Shown here in pieces: positions 26,801-34,300 of a DNA stretch of 64,000 bases. This stretch comes from Lateolabrax maculatus. Its lineage: Eukaryota; Chordata; Actinopteri; Acropomatiformes; Lateolabracidae. Position numbers and translations under genes: made by a program. The notes below the pieces were generated by a model, which did not search any database, was not told the origin of the DNA, and saw nothing but the letters and a program-made list of their open reading frames with translations. Position 1 is the first letter of the stretch; every line of letters begins with the position of its first letter. The DNA lies in assembly GCA_031216445.1 (NCBI GenBank), contig CM062218.1:5353001-5417000 (forward strand), read 5' to 3'.

Positions 26801-29752
26801 TGCATTGCAGGGGTGTACTTGCAGTCCACCAAAGAGATCCTAAGCATCTATGAAGCCAAAAGCAAAGGCCTGCTGACTCCTGGTACTTCTCTGGTTCTGT
26901 TGGAGGCTCAAGCTGCCACTGGCTTTGTCATCGACCCAGTGAACAACAAGAAACTTTCTGTAGAGGAAGCTGTGGCTCAAAGAGTGGTTGGCAGCGAGTG
27001 GAAAAACAAACTCCTTTCAGCAGAACGAGCAGTTACTGGATACAAAGATCCCTACACTGGAAACACAATTTCATTGTTCCAGTCCTTGAAAAAAGATCTT
27101 ATTGTGAAAGATCATGGAATTCGTCTCCTTGAAGCGCAAATTGCCACAGGAGGCATAATTGACCCAGTGCACAGTCACAGAGTGCCTGTACAGGTGGCAT
27201 ATGAAAGAGGGTACTTTGATGAGGAAATGAATCAGATTCTGTCCGACCCTGATGATGACACCAAGGGCTTCTTTGATCCCAACACTCAAGAGAACCTCAC
27301 CTATCTCCAGCTGATTGAGAGGTGTATCACAGATCCCATCACAGGCCTTAGTTTATTGGTCATCACGAAGAAAGGCGAGTTCTACTTCTTTGTTGATGAG
27401 GCAACAAAACTCATTCTGAAATCTACAACTACAACAAAAGCAGGAGGGAAATACAAAGGAACAACAGTGTCTCTTTGGGATCTGCTCTACTCCAAATACA
27501 TCACTGAGGAAAAGAGGAGAGAGCTTGTGCAACAGTACAAATCTGGATCAATCACAATTGAACGCTTTTTGGAAATCATCTTGACAATCATTCAGCAACA
27601 GACCGAGACAACCTCATCGTCATCAATCGTCACATGCACACCACCAGAGACAAAAGTGGACAGCAGCACAACAAAAACTACCGTCACCACTACAATCACA
27701 ACGAAAGATGAAGTTCACAACTTCCATGGAATAAGAAAGGATGTCACTGCCACTGAACTGCTTGAATCTAAAATCATCAATGAGGACCTCTACAAAGATC
27801 TTAGCACTGGAAAAGTCACAGTGACGGAAGTAAGTGAAATGGACTCAGTGCGTAAGTACCTAGAGGGAACAAACTGCATTGCAGGGGTGTACTTGCAGTC
27901 CACCAAAGAGATCCTAAGCATCTATGAAGCCAAAAGCAAAGGCCTGCTGACTCCTGGTACTTCTCTGGTTCTGCTGGAGGCTCAAGCTGCCACTGGCTTT
28001 GTCATCGACCCAGTGAACAACAAGAAACTTTCTGTAGAGGAAGCTGTGGCTCAAAGAGTGGTTGGCAGCGAGTGGAAAAACAAACTGCTTTCAGCAGAAC
28101 GAGCAGTTACTGGATACAAAGATCCCTACACTGGAAACACAATTTCATTGTTCCAGTCCTTGAAAAAAGATCTTATTGTGAAAGATCATGGAATTCGTCT
28201 CCTTGAAGCGCAAATTGCCACAGGAGGCATAATTGACCCAGTGCACAGTCACAGAGTGCCTGTACAGGTGGCATATGAAAGAGGGTACTTTGATGAGGAA
28301 ATGAATCAGATTCTGTCCGACCCTGATGATGACACCAAGGGCTTCTTTGATCCCAACACTCAAGAGAACCTCACCTATCTCCAGCTGATTGAGAGGTGTA
28401 TCACAGATCCCATCACAGGCCTTAGTTTATTGGTCATCGCGAAGAAAGGCGAGTTCTACTTCTTTGTTGATGAGGCAACAAAACTCATTCTGAAATCTAC
28501 AACAACAACCAAAGCAGGAGGGAAATACAGAGGAAAAACAGTGTCGCTGTGGGATCTGCTCTACTCCAAATACATCACTGAGGAAAAGAGGAGAGAGCTT
28601 GTGCAACAGTACAAATCTGGATCAATCACAATTGAACGCTTTTTGGAAATCATCTTGACAATCATTCAGCAACAGACCGAGACAACCTCATCGTCATCAA
28701 TTGTCACATGCACACCACCAGAGACAAAAGTGGACAGCAGCACAACAAAAACTACCGTCACCACTACAATCACAACGAAAGATGAAGTTCACAACTTTCA
28801 TGGAATAAGAAAGGATGTCACTGCCACTGAACTTCTTGAATCTAAAATCATCAATGAGGACCTCTACAAAGATCTTAGCACTGGAAAAGTCACAGTGACG
28901 GAAGTAAGTGAAATGGACTCAGTGCGTAAGTACCTAGAGGGAACAAACTGCATTGCAGGGGTGTACTTGCAGTCCACCAAAGAGATCCTAAGCATCTATG
29001 AAGCCAAAAGCAAAGGCCTGCTGACTCCTGGTACTTCTCTGGTTCTGTTGGAGGCTCAAGCTGCCACTGGCTTTGTCATCGACCCGGTGAACAACAAGAA
29101 ACTTTCTGTAGAGGAAGCTGTGGCTCAAAGAGTGGTTGGCAGCGAGTGGAAAAACAAACTCCTTTCAGCAGAACGAGCAGTTACTGGATACAAAGATCCC
29201 TACACTGGAAACACAATTTCATTGTTCCAGTCCTTGAAAAAAGATCTTATTGTGAAAGATCATGGAATTCGTCTCCTTGAAGCGCAAATTGCCACAGGAG
29301 GCATAATTGACCCAGTGCACAGTCACAGAGTGCCTGTACAGGTGGCATATGAAAGAGGGTACTTTGATGAGGAAATGAATCAGATTCTGTCCGACCCTGA
29401 TGATGACACCAAGGGCTTCTTTGATCCCAACACTAAAGAGAACCTCACCTATCTCCAGCTGATTGAGAGGTGTATCACAGATCCCATCACAGGCCTTAGT
29501 TTATTGGTCATTGCGAAGAAAGGCGAGTTCTACTTCTTTGTTGATGAGGCAACAAAACTCATTCTGAAATCTACAACAACAACCAAAGCAGGAGGGAAAT
29601 ACAGAGGAAAAACAGTGTCGCTGTGGGATCTGCTCTACTCCAAATACATCACTGAGGAAAAGAGGAGAGAGCTTGTGCAACAGTACAAATCTGGATCAAT
29701 CACACTCGAACGCTTTTTAGAAATCATTCTGACCATCATTCAAAATACATAA
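17807..29752 (+). CDS. eppk1: Epiplakin-like giant plakin-repeat protein (3,981 aa, single coding exon)
   Basis: A single uninterrupted frame, as expected for epiplakin, whose coding region is one exon in mammals. There is no actin-binding, plakin or coiled-coil rod domain, which excludes plectin and desmoplakin. It consists of 12 plakin-repeat modules, each with the signatures TPGTALVLLEAQAATG, AERAVTGYKDPYTG, LLEAQIATGGIIDP and DDTKGFFDP. They start near residues 20, 258, 584, 909, 1239, 1564, 1922, 2280, 2638, 2996, 3354 and 3712. Modules 1-5 are diverged and spaced about 325 residues apart. From module 6 the spacing is exactly 358 residues, because a Ser/Thr-rich linker (TETTSSSSIVTC and on) is added and the units are nearly identical. 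Such modules bind keratin and vimentin filaments in epithelia. ATG at 17807 has context CCAAGATGG and follows a splice acceptor. The protein ends abruptly after LTIIQNT. Confidence 0.93.
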   Translation: MDSITQDTEMKQNGHTEVHGPVAGIFLEKTKKKITIYQAMKKRLLKPGTALALLEAQAATVGIVDPINNRILPVADAVKEEIVGPEMKEKLLTAEKAVSGYVDPYTKQIISVFQAMQKDLVPRDYGLRLLEAQIATKGLFDPVEKRNISVESAIQKGYYEKGLLNNQMSELKVFYNPSSQENLNYQKLLQKCTVEPDTGLLLLPVCITFKGLRRGISSTELLESKIINKETFDDLQKGKTTTQDVMLMETVKEYLEGKSSIAGVALFSSNQRMSIYQAMKQGILMPGTALVLLEAQAATGFMIDPVKNKKFTVDEAIKNQLFGPEYHAKLRSAERAVTGYKDPYTGETISLFQALSKDLIVKEHGIRLLEAQIATGGIIDPINSHRLPIEVAFKRGYFNEEMNTILEDSGDDTKGFFDPNTEDNLTYLQLMERCVTDPITGLCLLPLLEKSDRLNFNFIDYQTKTAFKEEKVNVTCGKYMGMTVSLWELLMSEYFDEHQRRDIIQKYREGKLNIKMVITMVLEVIEKSVKTTKVVFEGIRETVTAKQLVEADIISEEVLEDLKRGKKSVKEVIEDENVSVYLQGKDSIAGILLPDSQIMTIYQAKQKGKLMPGTALILLEAQAATGFIIDPIGNRRFSVDDAVKAKIVGPDICQKLRSAEKAVTGYKDPYDGKIISLFQAMQKDLILKDHGIRLLEAQIATGGIIDPVNSHRIPVHVAYKKGYFNEEMNQILNDPSDDTKGFFDPNNHENLTYLQLKARCVTDPSTGLCLLPLKSKSNKINIDDKIRETFKTTTVQVKYGRFKGKHTTLWDLINSEYVSEDKRQEFFKLFKSRKITIDQLIVTILEIIESKEIKQQAGLNFEGLRGGVSVVDLLELEIVDEKTYNSLIAGNMTSTDVMKMDDVRGYLQGKSCVAGVILQPSNQKLSIYEAQRIGILTPGTALYLLEAQAATGFIVDPLKNKKLTVKQSLKEKVIPPQLYEKLLAAERAVTGYKDPYTGQKISLFQALQKDLIVKQHGIRLLEAQIATGGIIDPLKGLHLPLQVAYRKGYFDAELNQILTDPTDDTKGFFDPMTQDNLTYMEMLGRCVKDNETGLFLLPLNDTPKTTGMKAKMYTDTEIKQEFEKTAVSISVGRFSGKSVSLWDLIHSGYFTEDQRLEFIEKYRTRKIITQTIITLVISTIEKLEKSESSKMIMGLRKPVSAQQLLDSDIIDADTFKQVKDGKLTFEAVTQREPVRGYLTGTGSIAGIKVHPSQKVMSIYEAKKKDLLTPGIALVLLEAQAATGWVIDPLKNKFYGVDEAAREKVIGPDVHEQLLSAERAVTGFKDPYTDATISLFEAMNEQLIQKSNGIHLLEAQIATGGIIDPNQSHRLPVHVAIKKGYLDKEISKVLLNPTDDAKGFFDPNTKENLSYLELIKRCEKDPKTGLLLLPLYEDESHVLHTDEKIKLVFENKTITMNAGKFKNKEVTLWEVLLSEYISEHKRKQLIQQYKTGAMKIEEIIEILTVIITEVSSKERKFKGLRKQVSASELYESKIISKELFTQIIQGEVTEENVNKMESIQKFLGATNCIAGVRVESTKKVMSIYEAKSKGLLTPGTSLVLLEAQAATGFVIDPVNNKKLSVEEAVAQRVVGSEWKNKLLSAERAVTGYKDPYTGNTISLFQALKKDLIVKDHGIRLLEAQIATGGIIDPVHSHRVPVQVAYQRGYFDEEMNQILSDPDDDTKGFFDPNTQDNLTYLQLIERCVTDPITGLNLLSIVKKGEFYFYVDEATKLVLKSTTTTKAGGKYKGTTVSLWDLLYSKYITEEKRRELVQQYKSGSITIERFLEIILTIIQQQTETTSSSSIVTCTPPETKVDSSTTKTTVTTTITTKDEVHNFHGIRKDVTATELLESKIINEDLYKDLSTGKVTVTEVSEMDSVRKYLEGTNCIAGVYLQSTKEILSIYEAKSKGLLTPGTSLVLLEAQAATGFVIDPVNNKKLSVEEAVAQRVVGSEWKNKLLSAERAVTGYKDPYTGNTISLFQSLKKDLIVKDHGIRLLEAQIATGGIIDPVHSHRVPVQVAYERGYFDEEMNQILSDPDDDTKGFFDPNTQENLTYLQLIERCITDPITGLSLLVIAKKGEFYFFVDEATKLILKSTTTTKAGGKYRGKTVSLWDLLYSKYITEEKRRELVQQYKSGSITIERFLEIILTIIQQQTETTSSSSIVTCTPPETKVDSSTTKTTVTTTITTKDEVHNFHGIRKDVTATELLESKIINEDLYKDLSTGKVTVTEVSEMDSVRKYLEGTNCIAGVYLQSTKEILSIYEAKSKCLLTPGTSLVLLEAQAATGFVIDPVNNKKLSVEEAVAQRVVGSEWKNKLLSAERAVTGYKDPYTGNTISLFQSLKKDLIVKDHGIRLLEAQIATGGIIDPVHSHRVPVQVAYERGYFDEEMNQILSDPDDDTKGFFDPNTQENLTYLQLIERCITDPITGLSLLVIAKKGEFYFFVDEATKLILKSTTTTKAGGKYRGKTVSLWDLLYSKYITEEKRRELVQQYKSGSITIERFLEIILTIIQQQTETTSSSSIVTCTPPETKVDSSTTKTTVTTTITTKDEVHNFHGIRKDVTATELLESKIINEDLYKDLSTGKVTVTEVSEMDSVRKYLEGTNCIAGVYLQSTKEILSIYEAKSKCLLTPGTSLVLLEAQAATGFVIDPVNNKKLSVEEAVAQRVVGSEWKNKLLSAERAVTGYKDPYTGNTISLFQSLKKDLIVKDHGIRLLEVQIATGGIIDPVHSHRVPVQVAYERGYFDEEMNQILSDPDDDTKGFFDPNTQENLTYLQLIERCITDPITGLSLLVIAKKGEFYFFVDEATKLILKSTTTTKAGGKYRGKTVSLWDLLYSKYITEEKRRELVQQYKSGSITIERFLEIILTIIQQQTQTTSSSSIVTCTPPETKVDSSTTKTTITTTITTKDEVHNFHGIRKDVTATELLESKIINEDLYKDLSTGKVTVTEVSEMDSVRKYLEGTNCIAGVYLQSTKEILSIYEAKSKGLLTPGTSLVLLEAQAATGFVIDPVNNKKLSVEEAVAQRVVGSEWKNKLLSAERAVTGYKDPYTGNTISLFQSLKKDLIVKDHGIRLLEAQIATGGIIDPVHSHRVPVQVAYERGYFDEEMNQILSDPDDDTKGFFDPNTQENLTYLQLIERCITDPITGLSLLVITKKGEFYFFVDEATKLILKSTTTTKAGGKYKGTTVSLWDLLYSKYITEEKRRELVQQYKSGSITIERFLEIILTIIQQQTETTSSSSIVTCTPPETKVDSSTTKTTVTTTITTKDEVHNFHGIRKDVTATELLESKIINEDLYKDLSTGKVTVTEVSEMDSVRKYLEGTNCIAGVYLQSTKEILSIYEAKSKGLLTPGTSLVLLEAQAATGFVIDPVNNKKLSVEEAVAQRVVGSEWKNKLLSAERAVTGYKDPYTGNTISLFQSLKKDLIVKDHGIRLLEAQIATGGIIDPVHSHRVPVQVAYERGYFDEEMNQILSDPDDDTKGFFDPNTQENLTYLQLIERCITDPITGLSLLVIAKKGEFYFFVDEATKLILKSTTTTKAGGKYRGKTVSLWDLLYSKYITEEKRRELVQQYKSGSITIERFLEIILTIIQQQTETTSSSSIVTCTPPETKVDSSTTKTTVTTTITTKDEVHNFHGIRKDVTATELLESKIINEDLYKDLSTGKVTVTEVSEMDSVRKYLEGTNCIAGVYLQSTKEILSIYEAKSKGLLTPGTSLVLLEAQAATGFVIDPVNNKKLSVEEAVAQRVVGSEWKNKLLSAERAVTGYKDPYTGNTISLFQSLKKDLIVKDHGIRLLEAQIATGGIIDPVHSHRVPVQVAYERGYFDEEMNQILSDPDDDTKGFFDPNTKENLTYLQLIERCITDPITGLSLLVIAKKGEFYFFVDEATKLILKSTTTTKAGGKYRGKTVSLWDLLYSKYITEEKRRELVQQYKSGSITLERFLEIILTIIQNT
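23123..29752 (+). repeat. Array of 1,074-bp near-identical coding units within epiplakin
   Basis: Equivalent sites recur every 1,074 bp (for example the TACCTAGAGG motif at 23561 and 24635, and likewise at each later unit), giving about six units plus a partial. Differences between copies are few, mostly single synonymous changes. Amino-acid variants visible are Gly to Cys in AKSK(G/C)LLTPG of modules 8 and 9, Ala to Val in LLE(A/V)QIATGG of module 9, Gln for Glu in the linker after module 9, and Thr for Ala in LLVI(A/T)KKG of module 10. This points to recent unequal crossover or gene conversion. True copy number may differ from this assembly. Confidence 0.95.
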
Positions 29753-29890
29753 ATCAGATTCTGTCCGACCGTGATGATGACACCAAGGGCTTCTTTGATC
29801 CTAACACTCGAGAACCTCACCTATCTCCAGCTGGTTGACAGGTGTGTCACAGATCCCATCACAGGCTTTTTTACTTCCCTTGCCCAGGTG
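29753..29890 (+). pseudogene. Decayed fragment of a further epiplakin module after the stop codon
   Basis: Right after the TAA, the sequence ATCAGATTCTGTCCGACC resumes a unit at the position encoding NQILSDP, skipping the first part of the module. It continues through DDTKGFFDP, a 2-base deletion (ACTCGAGAACC where intact units have ACTCAAGAGAACC), then NLTYLQL and DPITG before homology fades near 29880. The stop codon itself lies at the deletion junction (ACATAA|ATCAG against GAAATG|AATCAG in intact copies). The array therefore once extended further and was shortened by an internal deletion. Confidence 0.85.
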
Positions 29891-31335
29891 AAGGATAAAC
29901 CTTTCTACAAGCATTTATTCTTGTGTTTTGCTTGCATTATCAGTTTTCATTTACTGTAGTTAACTCAGAAATGCTGTTATTCAGAAAATAACTCGACTTA
30001 ATGTCTTTTTTTAAATGTAGTTCAGGTCGTCCTTAAAGAAACACATACTGTACTCTACTGAACACTGTTAGTTATTCATGGTTGAAAAAGAGTGATAAAT
30101 TGATTATAGAAAACTTTCTACTGTATGCTATTATAGTAAGAGATGTTTTAGTTACAATTTTTTGAGAACCAAGAGGACTGTAAACATTTTGAGCCAGCAC
30201 ACACAAAAGAGGGCAGTGAAACTGACACACCAAATTTCAATTCAGCCATTTTGGGATTTGTGATACCTAATTTTCCCTGCTTTTAAGTTTTTTTCATGTT
30301 ATTTGTGGAATATATGGATTTGATCATTTTTACACTGATGTAACTAGATGGGGTTCAGCTGAGCCTATTTTTACATGCCTATAGAAGCTGGACTAGTTTT
30401 GTTTTACAACATTTGGGCAAAAGCTTTTCTTACTGAAATCTGTTGAATTTCTTCTCAAAGTGTCAAATTTTCTTGGATTATTGTAAAACATTTCATGCTC
30501 AAACTCTTTCACTGTTTGCCAAATAAATAAATTAGATATGAATACTATATTTTGGCTTTTTTTCAACATTTTTCCTGGAACATTTTAGGAACTATCATAC
30601 TGGTCTTGATATGTATTAGCTCAGTACAACACATACTGTACAAGAATTCTCAAATGGGCTGGAAAACTTTTAGAGCCCTTGACACACCAATACTACTTCC
30701 ATTCAACAACCATAAAGCAAATCAACTGTAAACATTTGTAGTTTCAGACAGTGTGAAAAATAGGTTGCTTACTTGGAAACACATGAATGCACTTTATGTC
30801 CTCAACAACTGTATGAGTGCAGCAAGACAGACCTCAGTTGGTCATTCTTTAGCTTGATAGTGCAGCACTCTCTAGTGAAAAGAAAGTATATAACCAACAT
30901 TATAGTGACATGCTGAACATTTATTTTCAATTTCAAATGATTCTTGACAAAGTTTTTTTCTGGGATTATTGTAACTTTGTGGTAAAAAAAAAGTCATAAT
31001 TTACATTGAAGAAATCCTGGTATACACAACTGAATGTCCCTGTAGGTTTACAATTGAGGTGATTCATATAAATGTATTCAAATCCAACATGTAAATGTCA
31101 CCCCTTAAGATACATGTAGTCAGTGCTCCTACTGACTTTTAACTGACATTAATACATGTTTTGTGTATACATATAAAACAGTATACATATAAAACAACAA
31201 TTTACAAAAACATCTGAGAATAAAATATCCACATTACTGAAACAACATAATCCACCAAGAGGCCTGTTTTAAGACATCATGTATGCCTTGTAAATTCGGT
31301 TTACAATTTCTGGAACCAAATAAATATGTAAACTA
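29891..31335. other. Convergent 3' UTRs of epiplakin (+) and fbxl6 (-)
   Basis: AT-rich, non-coding. The plus-strand signal near 30522 and a minus-strand AATAAA (TTTATT at 30918-30923) leave about 400 bases between the two convergent transcripts. No other feature was recognised. Confidence 0.5.
30522..30527 (+). terminator. Likely polyadenylation signal of epiplakin
   Basis: AATAAATAAA in TTTGCCAAATAAATAAATTAG, about 770 bases after the stop. It is the first clear canonical signal downstream of the coding exon and lies before the convergent fbxl6 3' end. Confidence 0.5.
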
Positions 31336-34300
31336 CTACAATATATCCAGCAGCTGGCGAATGTCTTCTTGGCCACGGTAAATTCTCTTCACTCCTCTTG
31401 GAAGATAACGGCAGGATGAAAGGTTGAGGTAGCTTAGAGCAGTGATTTGGCCGATGACTGACCTGCAAAATAAAGCACAGATACAGATTTTCTTTCTTAT
31501 CTTTGGAAAGATAAACCTGCAGTACCCAGGATTTATAAATGTGAAAACTTGATTTATGCCCAGTTCTGTATGCCTGCAGATTGTCTCTTAAAAGGGTTGG
31601 TTCATAGTTTAATGGAGTATTTGGACTGGTATGGTTTAGAGAGATAACAACTGAGTACCTGAGGGCAAGTGATGTGATCCTGGTCCCGCTCAGGTTGAGT
31701 GAACGCAGGGTATCTCCCTCTGTTGCCTGAGCAAGGTGACTCATGGCTATCTCCAAGTCTTCCTCAGTGAAGAGCTGATTTGCAATGTCAAGCTGTTGCA
31801 GTGTTCGACTCCATTTCTGGGTCACCATGTGAAGCCCCTTCTTAGATGATGGCAACCCGACTTTGCTGCTGAAATACTGTCCCCAGAAGAGACACTCAAG
31901 CTCTGCCAAATCCCACACAGAAGAAGAAGGTAGCATTGATTAATAAATGGGTTTTTGATGCAGACCACTGATATTATGAATGCAGCTGGGTATTTGGCTT
32001 TGAGCAAAACATTGTCAAACTAAGTATTTCTATGCCTCCAGTACATCTTCAGGCTATTGTGTTTCAATATGAAAAGACCAAACTGAGCTTTTCAGTATGG
32101 GCCCCGAATTAGGTCCCATTTTAAATCATACTTAATAACCCCAAATTTACCAAAGTTTAAGAATAAATATTAAGACTTAGCCCTACCAACACAAGGTAGT
32201 GTTGCGAGACCAGTTGGTGTGATTCGCGAACAGCCTCGCAGATCCAGCACCCGCAGCCTTGTGGAGCCAAATAGAATGTCCCACAAATCTTTGTCGGTCA
32301 TGTAGGAATAAGAAGTGGTTGCGATACATAACTCCTCCAGTAACGGGAAACCTGATGTTGAATCGGCAGCATTACGCATTGTTTTATGCAGCGGTCTGAC
32401 ATTCAGCATCCGGAAAGTCTGATGGGAAGTACGATAGATGTAGAATAGATGTACACATTTCATTAGTGAGCACGGTGCACACATACAGTACACTGATTCA
32501 CTACACACTGACACATAACATGGAAAGTGCAAAATTTCAGAAAATTGTGAAAAGTGAAAGAGTTCAGAGCTCAAGGAGGCATTTTCAAATGTCCCAAAGA
32601 TTATCAGTTTACACTGATCGGCGAAAAAAAAAAAGCAAATCCTCACACCTGAAAAGCTGCTACCTGTTAAAGTTTGGCATTTTTGCTTGAAAAATGACTG
32701 AAACAATTAATCAGTTATCAAAACAGTTGCCAATTAGTTTTCTGCCGATCAATTAATTCAGAATTCCACTTCATATGTACATTACAGCTGCAAAATTAAT
32801 TATCTATAATGATCAGTTTCTTCATTTAGCAATGCTGTGCGTCCAAAGAAAGGACAGTATAGTGTTGCAATTCAGTCACATTAACAGAGTCACAAAAGTC
32901 ACACAGACGTAGAGAAGAGAAACATTAACTTATTTTATGTTTTTTTTACCTTGAGTTTAGGACATGCCATCTGTAGTGCCTGGATGCAAATGGGAAGTTC
33001 GCAATCTTTACTGTCGAGCTTTGTGTTGACCTCCAACAAATCCAAATCAGGACAACATCCCCTCTGGAAAAAGGAACACAATATGTTGAGTTCGTACAAA
33101 GTTCAACTGTGCTTGGTGTGTAATGCATACATTAAAATAGCATATGGTGAAAAAAAAAAAGGAAAGGAAAGGCGGGGGGGGGGGGGGGGGGGGGTGGACT
33201 TACAGTGATGGCGGTCAGAAGTCTGTCATTCTTTAGTCCATGAGTGAACAAAATTTGCTTGATCTGGTTCCCATACTTTTCAAGGTACTCCAGGAGTCCC
33301 TCAACCTGAAACTACAGCAAAAACAAGTTTTCTTCAAATCTACAATTTCTATATATAACCAAGCAGGTGGGAAATGAACACCTGCTGGGAACTGCTGGCT
33401 GTGACTAGTGTACCAAACTGGATTATCCATAATTTAGAGATTTTATTTTATCTGTATAGTTCATTGCAGTCTTGCAAGTTTTATGTTTTTCTAACGGTTG
33501 GATTTTTGCCTTTGCTGTTAGTGAAAAACAGAGTAAAATGCTCTCATTGGCCCACCCTGTATAAATAAAGGCTGACTGAATAAATTAATATTCTTAACCT
33601 GAAGCTGTCAGGTTTAAAGTTGACAGCAGCTGATACATTTTCATGGTGCTTTCACCACCAACAGAACATTTGTTACCCTGAAACTAATACTATGACATTT
33701 TCCACAAATAATGTGTACTGTGTTGGTTCTCCATGTACCTCTGAATACTGGAGATTTATGCTCTGCAGAGACCGGCTGTGCAAACCAAGGCTGTGGAAGG
33801 CCATCGCTGTCAGGCCTGTACAGTAGGAGAGCTTGAGGGAGTGAAGGTGAGGGCAGAACTGCGACACAACCTAAATACGATCACAACAAAAAGCAGATAA
33901 AACAAATAACGTGCCTGTTTTATCCCACCCACAGTCAAATACAAAAAATATTCTTTTAACTTTACAGTCATATATGATCAAGAATAGAAAATATAAAAGT
34001 CCTCACATTTGAGAAAAGCTGGAATCAGTAAATATTTTGCATTTTTGAAAGAAAAATAACTGAAAAAATTAAACACTTATAAAATATTAGTTGAAAAGGA
34101 CAGATATCTAGTCTTGATGACTTACCTCTACTGCATAGCTAACATTCTTCGTCCAATGACAGAGAGAGAAGTCTCGTAGCTGGGAGAATCTAAACAACAA
34201 ATAGTTTATTATTTCATTTTAGATATGGTTATTAAAGGATAAGACATCTAAGCACAAACTAAATCACAGCTCACATAATGTATATGACCTCTTCCTAAAA

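Noticed and set aside
22721..28363. Recurrent minus-strand open frames of 72-90 codons inside the epiplakin exon
   Set aside because: They recur every 1,074 bp as antisense shadows of the plakin units.
17807..29752. Plectin or desmoplakin as the identity of the giant ORF
   Set aside because: No calponin-homology, spectrin-repeat or coiled-coil rod region; only plakin-repeat modules in one exon, which is epiplakin.
29771..29959. 62-codon frame after the epiplakin stop as a separate small gene
   Set aside because: Its first half is a frameshifted remnant of a plakin unit; it is a pseudogene fragment.
31301..31936. Continuous 211-codon minus frame read as one protein
   Set aside because: It runs through an intron; the two fbxl6 exons inside it join in phase and match human FBXL6, while the intervening residues do not.
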